Assembly: GCF_900217795.1 (NCBI RefSeq)
Contig: NZ_OBMQ01000010.1
Location: forward strand, 1-64,000
Direction of reading: 5' to 3'
Length of the DNA stretch: 64,000 bases
Source: Ureibacillus xyleni
Lineage (GTDB): Bacteria; Bacillota; Bacilli; Bacillales_A; Planococcaceae
Program-made: the position numbers and the translations under genes
The notes under the pieces: generated by a model
Databases searched by the model: none
Told to the model about the DNA's origin: nothing
Seen by the model: only the letters and a program-made list of their open reading frames with translations
Part shown: in pieces, positions 1 through 8,731 of the stretch
How positions within the stretch are numbered: the first letter of the stretch is position 1
Layout: every line of letters begins with the position of its first letter

Positions 1-93
1 CAAGCCCGTGGAAAGCGAAGTGAATCCCACCTTCTATTTAGAAGCAAATAATTACTATAAATTTTTATCGGTATTTAGTTTTTCAGTGGCTTC
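1..93 (-). repeat. Partial copy of MITE-like repeat (window edge)
   Basis: These 93 bases are the exact reverse complement of 17341-17433 region sequence, i.e. one end of the complete element at 17341-17561. The copy ends with TTTTTCAGTG at 79-88 followed by the shared GCTTC. The rest lies outside the window. Immediately after it comes a terminator-like half-site with a T run (about 99-117), so this copy, like the complete one, sits at a transcription terminator. Confidence 0.8.
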
Positions 94-186
94 GAGTCTT
101 AAGAGGCTCTTTTTTTATTTACACTACAACACTGTAGAAAAATAGGTGTATAGTGTAGTTAGTAAGATAGGGAAAGAAGGCTTCAA

Positions 187-1140
187 ATGCTAAATAAAAT
201 AAACCAATTTCTTCAAAGAATGATGCCAATATTAACACCAGCTAGTTTAGTTATTGGGGTATTTCTTGAGGATTTGGGAGGACAATTGCTGTTTTTAGTA
301 CCTTGGCTTTTTGCATTTATGACATTTGCCGGCAGTTTAAGTATGAACTTTCAAGGATTACGAAGTTTTACAAAGTATCCTTGGGTAATCTTAATAACCA
401 TCGCATTTTTACATATAGTAATGCCAGTTTGGGCGTATTTTGTTTCAACTGTTCTATTTCATGATCATTTATTAACAATAGGATTTGTTCTATCCGTAGC
501 AGTACCAACAGGAGTAACGAGCTTTATTTGGGTAAGTATTTGCAAAGGCCATTTGCCACTCTGTTTATCCATTATTTTAATCGATACAATGCTTTCGCCA
601 ATAGTTATTCCATTATTATCCAAGGTTGTTGTTGGGAAAACTATTGAAATCGACACAATGTCAATAATGCTAGACTTATTATGGATGATCGTTTTACCGT
701 CTTTTGCTGCGGTTATACTAAATGAATGGACAAAAGGGAATATTAATCAAACAATAGGAAAACCATTAGCGCCATTTCAGAAATTGAGCTTATTTTTAAT
801 TGTAATGATTAACAGCAGTGCAATTGCGCCATTTTTGAAAAATATAACTTGGGATATCGCTTGGATTATTATGGTTGTTTTAATATTAGCTGCATCAGGA
901 TATGCAATGTGTTTTGTGATTGGTCACTATCTATTTAAGGACCCTAGCATTGTCACAACAATCGTTTTTACTGGTGGTATGCGTAATATTGCGGTAGGTG
1001 TCGTGATTGCAAGTACGTATTTTCCTGCGAAGGTTGTAATGCCAGTTGTGTTCGGTATGTTATTTCAACAAATTCTTGCTTCACAATTTGGAAGATTGAT
1101 AGAAAAATATAAAATGAGAGTATCTCCAATTAATGATTGA
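187..1140 (+). CDS. BASS family (bile acid:sodium symporter-like) transporter
   Basis: A 317-residue integral membrane protein made almost entirely of hydrophobic segments (about nine or ten). The sequence has the look of the bile acid:sodium symporter (SBF/BASS, YocS-like) family, including the helix with TGGMRNIAVG near residues 261-270, where the second inverted repeat carries its conserved substrate/sodium region. The family moves organic anions with sodium across the plasma membrane; the substrate here cannot be told. The start has AGAAGG six bases upstream. It stands alone, with an unrelated 78-residue membrane protein 74 bases downstream. The family call is from memory of its pattern, the substrate is unknown. 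Confidence 0.8.
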   Translation: MLNKINQFLQRMMPILTPASLVIGVFLEDLGGQLLFLVPWLFAFMTFAGSLSMNFQGLRSFTKYPWVILITIAFLHIVMPVWAYFVSTVLFHDHLLTIGFVLSVAVPTGVTSFIWVSICKGHLPLCLSIILIDTMLSPIVIPLLSKVVVGKTIEIDTMSIMLDLLWMIVLPSFAAVILNEWTKGNINQTIGKPLAPFQKLSLFLIVMINSSAIAPFLKNITWDIAWIIMVVLILAASGYAMCFVIGHYLFKDPSIVTTIVFTGGMRNIAVGVVIASTYFPAKVVMPVVFGMLFQQILASQFGRLIEKYKMRVSPIND

Positions 1141-1214
1141 AGCATTATTTGGAAATAACATTTAAATGAATCTTTAATGACTCTAATACGTCAGTAACTA
1201 AAAGGGAGGTACTC

Positions 1215-1451
1215 ATGATACTTAAAATATATAGAATTATCCACATTTTATGGACCGGAGTTTTTGCCTTATTTGTTTCGATCCCAATATTGGAACATGG
1301 AAGCTTAGAGATAGAATATTATGTTGATATTTTTTTCATAGCACTTTGGTTAATCGGCGTTATTTTCTTATTTATTAAAAGGTTAGGGAAATATGGATAT
1401 ATATTAACGATAATGCCGTTGCTATATGCGGTCATTTTGTATTTGATATAG
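1215..1451 (+). CDS. Small hypothetical membrane protein
   Basis: A 78-residue protein with three predicted hydrophobic helices (about residues 8-24, 32-53 and 57-77) and an RLGKYG loop between the last two. I do not recognise a family. A strong ribosome binding site (GGGAGGT, five bases before ATG) supports real translation. It lies 74 bases after the BASS transporter with no terminator between them, so the two could be co-transcribed. It is followed directly by the degenerate hairpin-repeat block at 1465-1670. Function unknown. Confidence 0.65.
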   Translation: MILKIYRIIHILWTGVFALFVSIPILEHGSLEIEYYVDIFFIALWLIGVIFLFIKRLGKYGYILTIMPLLYAVILYLI

Positions 1452-1464
1452 GGAACGGAACTTG

Positions 1465-1670
1465 TGAAGACAAAAATCCCATGGGAAATCAGGGAAAAGC
1501 GTATTCATAGCCACTATGAAGACAGAAATAGCAAGGAAAGATAATAAAAGTTGTCTTCATAACTAATGAAGACGGAAATCATTTGGAAATGAAACGTTTT
1601 CATAGCCCTTTGAAGACAAAAATCACATGGGAAACCAAGAAAAAGTGTTTTCACATCCACCATGAAGACT
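1465..1670. repeat. Five-unit degenerate TGAAGAC hairpin repeat
   Basis: TGAAGAC followed by an A-rich tail recurs at 1465, 1517, 1567, 1611 and 1663, giving spacings of 52, 50, 44 and 52 bases. Most units also hold GGrAA in the middle and end in TTCATAGCCA or a variant, so each junction forms a small inverted repeat such as TTCATAGCCACTATGAA (1504-1520). The block has no coding frame. Spacers are not unique sequences, which rules out a CRISPR array. Confidence 0.75.
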
Positions 1671-1691
1671 AAAATGGTAAGGAAGATTAAT

Positions 1692-1725
1692 GAAAAGCGT
1701 ACTGCGGGTAGTTTTTCGCTTTTCT
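1692..1725 (+). terminator. Possible terminator after the repeat block
   Basis: GAAAAGCG (1692-1699) pairs with CGCTTTTC (1717-1724) around a 17-base loop. The T run is short, so it is a weak candidate. It separates the repeat block from the promoter at 1731. Confidence 0.4.
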
Positions 1726-1730
1726 TATGA

Positions 1731-1760
1731 TTGACATAACACCATTTGGTTCTATATAAT
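1731..1760 (+). promoter_or_regulatory. SigA promoter of the AHSA1/arsR pair
   Basis: TTGACA at 1731-1736 and TATAAT at 1755-1760, both perfect consensus, with an 18-base spacer. The start codon at 1800 follows about 33 bases after the expected transcription start. Confidence 0.8.
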
Positions 1761-1799
1761 ATCGAGGTACTTGAAGGAACTAGTTAAGGAGCAACTATA

Positions 1800-2228
1800 A
1801 TGACAATTGAACAATCAAACTTACCAGATATTATTCAAAAAGTAACAATCCAAGCACCGATTCAGAAAGTTTGGGAGTATGTATCAAGTGCTGAAGCGAT
1901 TGCCCAATGGTTTATGCCTAGTGATTTTAAATTAGAAGAGGGATATGAGTTTACAATTCAATCTCCTTTTGGGCCTTCACCATGTAAAGTAAATGAAATT
2001 GATGAGCCAAACAAAATATCGTTCCAATGGGATAAAGATGGCTGGTTTGTTTCATTTTTATTAGAAGAAAATGATGGTGAAACAGAATTTACACTAATTC
2101 ATGGTGGCTGGAATGAAGTTGGGGCGATTGTGCCGAAAGCTGGACGTCCAAATACTGAAATACGTAAAACGATGGATTTAGGTTGGAGTGGCATTATTCA
2201 AAAACTAAAACATTTGGTAGAAGGGTAA
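1800..2228 (+). CDS. SRPBCC (AHSA1-like) domain protein
   Basis: A 142-residue START/Bet v 1-like fold protein of the AHSA1 type. The N-terminal IQAPIQKVWEYVSSAEAIAQWF pattern is the family's usual opening strand and helix, and the C-terminal GWSGIIQKLKHLVEG is the long closing helix. Members bind hydrophobic ligands, and in Firmicutes they are often paired with an ArsR repressor, as here. The stop codon shares one base with the next start (TAATG), so the two genes are translationally coupled. AAGGAG lies eight bases before ATG, and a consensus SigA promoter lies upstream. The ligand is unknown. Confidence 0.85.
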   Translation: MTIEQSNLPDIIQKVTIQAPIQKVWEYVSSAEAIAQWFMPSDFKLEEGYEFTIQSPFGPSPCKVNEIDEPNKISFQWDKDGWFVSFLLEENDGETEFTLIHGGWNEVGAIVPKAGRPNTEIRKTMDLGWSGIIQKLKHLVEG

Positions 2229-2548
2229 TGACCGAAAAATTGCCAAAGTATGACGTATTTCAAGCGATAGCAGATCCGACACGTAGAGATGTTCTTTATT
2301 TATTGTCGCTACAAAAACAATCGATTGCTGAGATATCGTCGCATTTTGACATCAGTAGAACCGCTGTTGTGAAGCATCTAAATGTGTTAACTGAAGCAGG
2401 TCTTGTGCGCGGAGAAAAGAATGGTCGAGAAAAAATCTACTATTTACAACCTGAACCATTACAAGAGTTACAAGATTGGTTAACTTACTTTGAACAATTT
2501 TGGCACAACAAAGTAAACAAATTGAAATATATTGTAGAAAGAGATTAG
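2228..2548 (+). CDS. ArsR family winged-helix repressor
   Basis: A 106-residue ArsR/SmtB regulator: FQAIADPTRRDVLYLL is the family's first helices, and SISRTAVVKHLNVLTEAGLV-like sequence at about residues 38-60 is the recognition helix. There is no metal-binding CxCxxC, so it belongs to the non-metal group that accompanies AHSA1 proteins. I start it at the ATG overlapping the upstream stop (2228), because the longer frame from 2183 lies wholly inside the AHSA1 gene. It probably autoregulates the pair. A strong terminator follows. Confidence 0.85.
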   Translation: MTEKLPKYDVFQAIADPTRRDVLYLLSLQKQSIAEISSHFDISRTAVVKHLNVLTEAGLVRGEKNGREKIYYLQPEPLQELQDWLTYFEQFWHNKVNKLKYIVERD

Positions 2549-2558
2549 GAAAATTAAT

Positions 2559-2599
2559 AAGCAATCCCATTGCCATTTTAGGTATTGGGATTGCTTTTC
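2559..2599 (+). terminator. Rho-independent terminator
   Basis: AGCAATCCCA pairs with TGGGATTGCT, followed by a short T run, directly after the arsR stop. Confidence 0.85.
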
Positions 2600-2680
2600 T
2601 ATTTGCTCTTTACTTCTCTACATTTTGCAACATTTTCTCTTAGAAAAAGGTGATTTTTCTGTCAAGTCCCAATAAGTTTA

Positions 2681-2695
2681 AATTTTCTGAAAATT
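2681..2695. promoter_or_regulatory. Perfect CodY box upstream of opuC
   Basis: AATTTTCTGAAAATT matches the published Bacillus CodY consensus AATTTTCWGAAAATT at all 15 positions. It lies 211 bases before opuCA. The same intergenic stretch (2600-2905) also holds an inverted repeat GTAATCC/GGATTAC at 2735-2762. I could not pick a clear SigA promoter there. Confidence 0.7.
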
Positions 2696-2905
2696 ATTTC
2701 AACGAGGCTTTTTATCATCCGCCTAGTAAGGACAGTAATCCCAAGGGTTAACGATGGATTACTTAAATAAAAAAACAAGAAATTTGCCACAAAATTTATA
2801 ATAAAAATTCACTAAATTGTCACATTTACATATTGCAAAACGGTTTTTCCTTTAAATTGGATGCGAAGTCTAGATAAAATTAAAGGGGAAGGAGTGATGA
2901 GAAGT

Positions 2906-4090
2906 ATGTTACAAATTGAGAACTTAACAAAAATTTATCGAGGTGGAAAAGTTGCCGTCGAACAATTAAATCTTGAGATACAACAAGGAGAATTTATTGC
3001 TTTTATCGGCACAAGTGGTAGTGGAAAAACGACTGCGCTTCGAATGATTAATCGAATGGTGGAGCCTTCTAGCGGAAAAATGTTGCTAAATGGTAAAGAC
3101 ATTACGAAAATGAATGCCGTTACGTTACGAAGGAGTATCGGTTACGTGATTCAACAAATCGGTTTAATGCCACATATGACGATTCGTGATAATATTACGC
3201 TCGTTCCACATTTATTAAAATGGTCGAAAGAGAAGAAAGATGAGACGGCTCGCCGTTTAATTGAACTTGTCAATTTACCACCATCCTATTTAGATTTTTA
3301 CCCGTCGCAACTTTCAGGTGGTCAACAACAACGCATTGGTGTTTTAAGAGCTCTTGCCGCAAACCAAGACATTATCTTAATGGATGAACCTTTTGGCGCT
3401 CTTGACCCAATTACCCGTGATACCCTGCAAGACCTTATCAAAGACATTCAACTACGATTAAATAAAACGATTATTTTCGTTACCCACGATATGGATGAGG
3501 CAATAAAATTAGCAGATCGGATTGCCATTATGCATGAAGGGAAACTTATTCAGTTTGACACACCTGATAACATCCTAGCAAATCCAGCCAATGATTTTGT
3601 TAAAGAATTCATCGGATCACACAGGCTTATACAACAAAAGCCAAATGTGAAAACAGTTGATGAAGTCATGATTAAACCAATCTCTATTACAATTGAAAAA
3701 AGTATCGATGAAGCCATTCGATTAATGGTGGAAAAGCGCGTAGACACGTTATTTGTAACGGATGGCGACAATCGACTACAAGGATATTTAGATGTAGAAG
3801 GCTTTACTGGAGCACGTAGAACATCAAAAAGTATATCGGAAGTTTATGAGACAGATGTATTCTACGTGAAAACAGGTTCCAAATTGCAAGATTCTGTCCG
3901 CAGAATTTTAAAGCGCAACTTAAAAAATATCCCAGTAGTCGATGAGGAGCACCGATTGGTCGGATTAGTTACACGAGCAAATATTGTTGATATTGTCTAT
4001 GATACGATTTGGGGAGATGAAGAGCCAACAGCAGCAACTAGAGAAGTAGCAGCTGGTAGTGCTGTTATAGAGGAGTTGAGTCTCCAATGA
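2906..4090 (+). CDS. opuCA: OpuC-type glycine betaine/carnitine/choline ABC transporter ATPase
   Basis: ATP-binding subunit of a quaternary-amine (osmoprotectant) importer. Walker [10 protein letters not shown], signature [16 protein letters not shown] and Walker [14 protein letters not shown] are intact. The C-terminal 120 residues form two CBS domains, as expected for OpuCA/OpuBA, where they sense ionic strength or nucleotides. I start at the ATG at 2906 because [15 protein letters not shown] aligns with the known OpuCA N-terminus. An ATG at 2897 is possible but too close to GGAG, and the frame opens at 2861 without a ribosome site. It overlaps opuCB by four bases. OpuC and OpuB cannot be told apart from the ATPase alone, but the four-gene order A-B-C-D fits both. 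Confidence 0.9.
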   Translation: MLQIENLTKIYRGGKVAVEQLNLEIQQGEFIAFIGTSGSGKTTALRMINRMVEPSSGKMLLNGKDITKMNAVTLRRSIGYVIQQIGLMPHMTIRDNITLVPHLLKWSKEKKDETARRLIELVNLPPSYLDFYPSQLSGGQQQRIGVLRALAANQDIILMDEPFGALDPITRDTLQDLIKDIQLRLNKTIIFVTHDMDEAIKLADRIAIMHEGKLIQFDTPDNILANPANDFVKEFIGSHRLIQQKPNVKTVDEVMIKPISITIEKSIDEAIRLMVEKRVDTLFVTDGDNRLQGYLDVEGFTGARRTSKSISEVYETDVFYVKTGSKLQDSVRRILKRNLKNIPVVDEEHRLVGLVTRANIVDIVYDTIWGDEEPTAATREVAAGSAVIEELSLQ

Positions 4091-4734
4091 TTACTTTTTT
4101 CACTGAAAATAGTTCGGAAATTTTACTGAAAACCTGGGAGCATTTCTATATTTCGATGATTGCCCTTTTACTAGGTGTCCTTTTCGCAGTTCCTCTGGGT
4201 ATATTACTATCTAAAACAAAATTACTTTCAAAAATTGTATTAAGTATTACAAGCGTACTGCAAACAGTTCCATCTCTTGCACTCCTCGCTATAATGATTC
4301 CGTTCTTTGGTGTAGGAAAGGTACCAGCTGTCGTTGCATTATGTATCTACTCGCTATTACCAATCTTAAACAATACATTTATTGGAATGCATTCCGTGAA
4401 TGAAAATACAAAGGGTGCCGGGATTGCGATGGGTATGACAAACCTACAATCTATTATTCTTGTAGAACTACCCCTTGCAATACCTGTCATTATGTCAGGA
4501 ATTCGATTATCGGCAGTGTATGTAATTTCATGGGCAACGTTAGCTTCATATATTGGAGCTGGGGGATTAGGTGATTTTATTTTTAATGGTCTCAACTTAT
4601 ATCAAACAGAGCTGATTTTAGGTGGAGCGATTATTGTGACATTACTTGCACTGTTAGCGGACTTCATTTTAGGTAAGCTTGAAAAAATCGTAACTCCTAA
4701 GGGGCTACGTTTAGAAGGGGGACGTGCATCGTGA
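4087..4734 (+). CDS. opuCB: OpuC-type ABC transporter permease
   Basis: A 215-residue permease with about five to six membrane helices of the betaine/choline BPD type. The EAA-like cytoplasmic loop [31 protein letters not shown] (about residues 117-147) contacts the ATPase. Its ATGA start overlaps the opuCA stop and its end overlaps opuCC by four bases, so the operon is tightly coupled. It pairs with OpuCD as the heterodimeric membrane channel. Confidence 0.9.
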   Translation: MITFFTENSSEILLKTWEHFYISMIALLLGVLFAVPLGILLSKTKLLSKIVLSITSVLQTVPSLALLAIMIPFFGVGKVPAVVALCIYSLLPILNNTFIGMHSVNENTKGAGIAMGMTNLQSIILVELPLAIPVIMSGIRLSAVYVISWATLASYIGAGGLGDFIFNGLNLYQTELILGGAIIVTLLALLADFILGKLEKIVTPKGLRLEGGRAS

Positions 4735-5645
4735 AAAAGAGATTCCTTCTTCTAATCGTCCTTATCCTTACATTGTTAGTTAGCGCATGTAATTTAACAA
4801 CTAGTAAGGACAACGATGAACTAAAGATTGCCTCTGTTGTAACAACGGAAGGGCAAATTTTAGCTTATATGATGAAATATATGATTGAGCATTATACGGA
4901 TGAAAAGGTAGAAATCATTAATAACCTTGGTTCAAGTACTGTTGTCCATCAAGCAATGATAAATGGGGATGCAAATTTATCCGCCGTTCGTTATACAGGA
5001 ACAGACTTAACGGGAGCACTACAAGCAGAACCAATGAAAGATCCAGAAGAAGCATTAACATTTGTTCAACAAGCCTTTGCAGATCGTTTTCAACAAACGT
5101 TTTATGATTCATACGGATTTGAAAACACATATGCCTTTATGGTGACGAGGGAAACTGCAAATAAGTATAACTTGAAAACGGTTAGTGATTTAGCTGCTGT
5201 TGCAAGTGAACTTGAAGCAGGGGTTGATACGTCTTGGATGAATCGTGAAGGGGATGGCTATAAAGCATTTGTTGAAACATATGGTTTTGATTTTGCACGT
5301 ACGTACCCGATGCAAATAGGTTTAGTATATGAAGCAGTTAATTCTGGGGAACTGGATGTTGTTTTAGGTTATACGACAGATGGACGAATAGCCTCCTACG
5401 ATTTAGTCGTTCTGGAAGACGATTTAAATTTCTTCCCGCCATATGATGCAAGTCCTTTTGCGGATTCCGAGCTGCTTGAGGAAAAACCTGAAGTACATGA
5501 AGCAATTAATCGTCTAGTTGGCAAGATTTCAACAGAGACAATGCAAAAGTTAAATTTCTTAGCGGATAATAATTTGATTGAACCAGCAGTCGTTGCAGAA
5601 CAATTTTTAGTTGAACACAATTACTTTTCTGGAGGTGAAAAGTAA
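4731..5645 (+). CDS. opuCC: OpuC-type osmoprotectant-binding lipoprotein
   Basis: A 304-residue substrate-binding protein anchored as a lipoprotein: signal peptide [20 protein letters not shown] with lipobox LVSAC, Cys20. The mature part is a two-lobe OpuAC/ProX-like fold of the choline/carnitine type ([30 protein letters not shown]). It captures quaternary amines outside the membrane and delivers them to OpuCB/OpuCD. The start is GTG at 4731, with GGGGG about ten bases upstream inside opuCB. The TAA stop overlaps the next ATG. Confidence 0.9.
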   Translation: MKKRFLLLIVLILTLLVSACNLTTSKDNDELKIASVVTTEGQILAYMMKYMIEHYTDEKVEIINNLGSSTVVHQAMINGDANLSAVRYTGTDLTGALQAEPMKDPEEALTFVQQAFADRFQQTFYDSYGFENTYAFMVTRETANKYNLKTVSDLAAVASELEAGVDTSWMNREGDGYKAFVETYGFDFARTYPMQIGLVYEAVNSGELDVVLGYTTDGRIASYDLVVLEDDLNFFPPYDASPFADSELLEEKPEVHEAINRLVGKISTETMQKLNFLADNNLIEPAVVAEQFLVEHNYFSGGEK

Positions 5646-6334
5646 TGAAGGATATGACTCAAATGTCGACAACTGAACAATTTTTTTTCTATATGCAAGA
5701 AAATAGTTTATATGTGTTTAGTCAGTTTTTTGATCACTTTTTAATTTCAATTTACGGTGTGTTATTGGCAGCGCTTGTTGGTATTCCGCTTGGGATTTTA
5801 GTTTCCAAATATGGAAAATTATCAACTGTTGTGATGACCATTGCAAACATTATACAAACAATACCTGCTCTTGCTTTGATGGCAATTATCATGCTCGTAC
5901 TTGGGCTTGGGAAAACGACAGTCATCGCAACAGTATTCTTGTATTCATTGCTACCAGTAATCAAAAACACGTATGTAGGAATTACAAACATCAATAAAAG
6001 TGTGACAGATGCTGGGCGTGGAATGGGGATGACCAAAGCTCAAGTATTATATATGGTGGAACTTCCGCTTTCTCTTTCGGTTATCATAACGGGTATTCGA
6101 ATTGCACTAGTAGTTGCCATAGGGATTACGGCAATAGGCGCCTTTATTGGTGCAGGTGGTCTTGGTGATATCATTATTCGTGGTACAAATGCAACTGACG
6201 GAACTGCCATCATTTTAGCAGGTGCGCTTCCAACAGCTCTAATGGCGATTTTAGCTGACATTATATTAGGAATCATCGAAAGAAGATTAGACCCAGTGAA
6301 ACGGAACCAGAAAAAATCTATACAAACGGTTTAG
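5645..6334 (+). CDS. opuCD: OpuC-type ABC transporter permease
   Basis: A 229-residue permease with the same fold as OpuCB. The coupling loop DAGRGMGMTKAQVLYMVELPLSLSVIITGIR lies at about residues 122-152. It begins at the TAATG overlap with opuCC (GGAGG eight bases upstream) and closes the operon. A strong bidirectional terminator follows. Together with the three genes before it, this should form a complete high-affinity compatible-solute importer, distinct from the OpuA-type system at 58-61 kb. Confidence 0.9.
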   Translation: MKDMTQMSTTEQFFFYMQENSLYVFSQFFDHFLISIYGVLLAALVGIPLGILVSKYGKLSTVVMTIANIIQTIPALALMAIIMLVLGLGKTTVIATVFLYSLLPVIKNTYVGITNINKSVTDAGRGMGMTKAQVLYMVELPLSLSVIITGIRIALVVAIGITAIGAFIGAGGLGDIIIRGTNATDGTAIILAGALPTALMAILADIILGIIERRLDPVKRNQKKSIQTV

Positions 6335-6338
6335 TAAC

Positions 6339-6380
6339 AAAAAAAGTGTTCGTCAATGATTTTTGACGAGCACTTTTTTT
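6339..6380. terminator. Bidirectional terminator between opuCD and Mn-catalase
   Basis: AAAAAGTG plus TCGTCA pairs with TGACGA plus CACTTTTT. A runs and T runs on both sides allow it to serve both convergent genes. Confidence 0.85.
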
Positions 6381-6381
6381 C

Positions 6382-7236
6382 TTAATTGTTTAAATCCCAT
6401 AATCCGGGGCTATGTTCATTTGGCATTTCAGGTAGTTCAGGAACCGGATGTGGTGTTGGTGGGTCAACTAATTGTAATTCGCCACTGTTTCGACTTGGGG
6501 ATTCACCATTAAAGATTTCACCAACACGAGTAGGGTCTAATCGGAAATTGAAGAATGCGTTATGGAAGCCCATCTCTACATATTTGCGGCATTCCGGATA
6601 TTTATTTATATCATAGTTAGGAACAGGGAATAGTTTCGCCCAATCTACTCCTAATGTCTCTAAAGCTTTAGCAAATGCATTTTGATGGGCATTGTCACGG
6701 ACAATTAAAAACGCTAACGTTTCTCTAAATGTTTTATTAGAACTCATTTCATAAATTCTCGATTTTTGAAGAACACCAGTAGATTCAAGAACGAGATTAT
6801 CGAGTAAATCAGCTACTAGATTTCCGTGACTATACACATAATTCCCGTTCCAAGGGTTTCCTGCAGCATCGACAGGTAACGAACTTTGCGCCCCCATAAT
6901 GAAATGATGAGGGTTGGCATGTTTAATCGCCTCATCAAGTGGTGCTTGGTCAACTCCTGCGTTTCCAACACCATACTCACCGGCACCATTTAATAATTGG
7001 TTAATCGTTGTTTGAACAAGCTCTACATGACTAATTTCTTCTAGAAAAATACCCCGAATAAGATCGCGATATTGTTTTGCCTTGCCTCTAAAATTTGCAC
7101 TTTGGAAGGAGAATTGCATCATTGTGCGCATTTCACCAAAACGTCCACCTAAAGTTTCCTGTAATACTTTTGCTGCTGCTGGATCGGGTTTGTCTGGAAC
7201 AATCATATTAATCAAATCTTCTTTATAAAAATACAT
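6382..7236 (-). CDS. Manganese catalase (YdbD/KatN-like)
   Basis: A 284-residue ferritin-like protein of the manganese catalase family. The four-helix bundle carries the expected metal ligands: GRFGEMRTMMQFSFQ (Glu), FLEEISHVELVQ (Glu and His) and NAHQNAFAKALE (His), with a proline-rich C-terminal tail. It breaks down hydrogen peroxide using a dimanganese centre, and in spore formers such proteins also occur in the coat (CotJC). The length suits the YdbD group rather than the shorter CotJC. The start at 7236 has GGGAGG seven bases upstream; the frame extends six codons further without support. Confidence 0.85.
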   Translation of the reverse strand: MYFYKEDLINMIVPDKPDPAAAKVLQETLGGRFGEMRTMMQFSFQSANFRGKAKQYRDLIRGIFLEEISHVELVQTTINQLLNGAGEYGVGNAGVDQAPLDEAIKHANPHHFIMGAQSSLPVDAAGNPWNGNYVYSHGNLVADLLDNLVLESTGVLQKSRIYEMSSNKTFRETLAFLIVRDNAHQNAFAKALETLGVDWAKLFPVPNYDINKYPECRKYVEMGFHNAFFNFRLDPTRVGEIFNGESPSRNSGELQLVDPPTPHPVPELPEMPNEHSPGLWDLNN

Positions 7237-7377
7237 TGTAATTCCTCCCTTCAAAAAAAGTATTGCTCTAAAAATGTAATTTATTCTAAAAAGTAAAATG
7301 TCCCATTGTTACAACGCTTAAAAATACTAAGTTTGGCTAAAACTTTATAGTAATAATAATGTTAGGGTTGGTATTTA

Positions 7378-8712
7378 ATGAAGTATTTTGATGTGATTGT
7401 TATAGGAACAGGATTGGCTGGTCTTACCGCTGCTCTTGAACTAGTTGAAAATGGGAAGTCTGTCATTATTTTTGAAAAGGAAAAAGTAATTGGTGGAAGG
7501 ACGTCATCCTGGGATGAAGACGGGATGATTGTAGAATCAGGTTTTCATCGGCATATTGGATATTATAAAGAGTTGCCAAGAGTATTAAGGAAAGTTGGTG
7601 TAGATCCAGACAAAATTGTTCAATGGGAAGAAAATGTTGATGTGCGAATAAAAGGGAAGAAAGATACTGCCACTTTTGGTATGTCGCCTATATTCGGTCC
7701 TATTGATATGTTAAAAGGGGTGCTAGGGAATAACGACATTCTTTCATGGAAGGATAAATTATCTTTGGCCAGATTTTTTGTCAATGGTTTTATTGAATAT
7801 TTGAAAAACCCAGATTCACTTGATCGGGCAAGCGTAAGAGATTACGCGAAAAAACATCATGTTAGTGAACATGCTTTACATTATGCAGTAATCCCACTTA
7901 GTGCAGGAATCTTTTTCTTACCTCCTGAAAGATATTCATGTAAGGTATTTTTCGGTCTATTTTTACCTGCAATTCAGCGCTTTTATCGCATGCGAATAGG
8001 TGGCTATCTCGGCGGTATGACTGAATTATTTGCAGAGCCAATTGCAAACTATATTAAAAAGCTTGGGGGAGAGATTAGAACGGAATCTCCTGTTAAAAGA
8101 TTATTAGTTGAAGATAGAAAGGTAAAAGGAGTTATTTTGGAAGATGGAAGTACAGTAAATGCAAATTATATAGTGCTTGCTGCAGATATAGGTAGTGCAA
8201 AGACGATTTTAAAAGAACCGTTTTTACATGATGCAGCTTTTCATAGATTATTTCAATTGAAGACAATGCCTGCTGTTACGGTGCAAATGGAGTTTACAAA
8301 GCCAGTTTTGCCATATGATCGTACAACCTTTGGACCATTAACTTCTTTAGCTAGCTTTGCAGAGCAATCTCGTTCTACTTTTACCCATGTACCTGGGAGA
8401 CTTTCAATCATTTTAACTCCACCTGAAAAGTATTTAACTATGGATCATGAGGAAATTGTGAGGCAAGTTCAAAAAGAAGGAAAAGAGCTTGGGTTAGATT
8501 TAGAATCAAGCTTAACAAATTATCGAGTTGTTAGTCGCCCTGAAGATTTTTATAGTTTAGAGCCAAATAATGATCGATATAGACCGGAACAGAAAACTGC
8601 GATAGAAGGGTTAGTTTTAGCAGGTGATTATACACGCCAGCCTTACTTTGCAACAATGGAAGGAGCTGTAGTTTCCGGAATAAAAGCAGCAAAAATCATT
8701 TTACAAAGTTAA
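7378..8712 (+). CDS. FAD-dependent oxidoreductase (phytoene desaturase/amine oxidase fold)
   Basis: A 444-residue flavoprotein. The N-terminal DVIVIGTGLAGLTAALEL is a Rossmann GxGxxG dinucleotide site, FEKEKVIGGRTSSW is the second FAD motif, and the C-terminal LVLAGDYTRQPYFATMEGAVVSGIKAA is the family's closing FAD-binding motif. It resembles carotenoid desaturases and NAD(P)-binding amine oxidases; the substrate is unknown. The ribosome site (TTAGGGTTGG) is weak. It begins a three-gene run with a hydrolase (19-base gap) and CorA (21-base gap) that is probably one transcript, and it is divergent from the Mn-catalase. Confidence 0.8.
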   Translation: MKYFDVIVIGTGLAGLTAALELVENGKSVIIFEKEKVIGGRTSSWDEDGMIVESGFHRHIGYYKELPRVLRKVGVDPDKIVQWEENVDVRIKGKKDTATFGMSPIFGPIDMLKGVLGNNDILSWKDKLSLARFFVNGFIEYLKNPDSLDRASVRDYAKKHHVSEHALHYAVIPLSAGIFFLPPERYSCKVFFGLFLPAIQRFYRMRIGGYLGGMTELFAEPIANYIKKLGGEIRTESPVKRLLVEDRKVKGVILEDGSTVNANYIVLAADIGSAKTILKEPFLHDAAFHRLFQLKTMPAVTVQMEFTKPVLPYDRTTFGPLTSLASFAEQSRSTFTHVPGRLSIILTPPEKYLTMDHEEIVRQVQKEGKELGLDLESSLTNYRVVSRPEDFYSLEPNNDRYRPEQKTAIEGLVLAGDYTRQPYFATMEGAVVSGIKAAKIILQS

Positions 8713-8731
8713 CTAATGAGGATGAGGTGCA

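Noticed and set aside
1590-1605. Catabolite-response element around ATGAAACGTTTTCAT
   Set aside because: Spacing around the central CG does not fit the cre consensus, and it lies in the repeat block.
1465-1670. CRISPR array
   Set aside because: Units vary in sequence and length, spacers resemble each other, and there are no cas genes.
2861-2905. Longer opuCA start
   Set aside because: The frame is open but the ribosome site and family alignment place the start at 2906 (or 2897).
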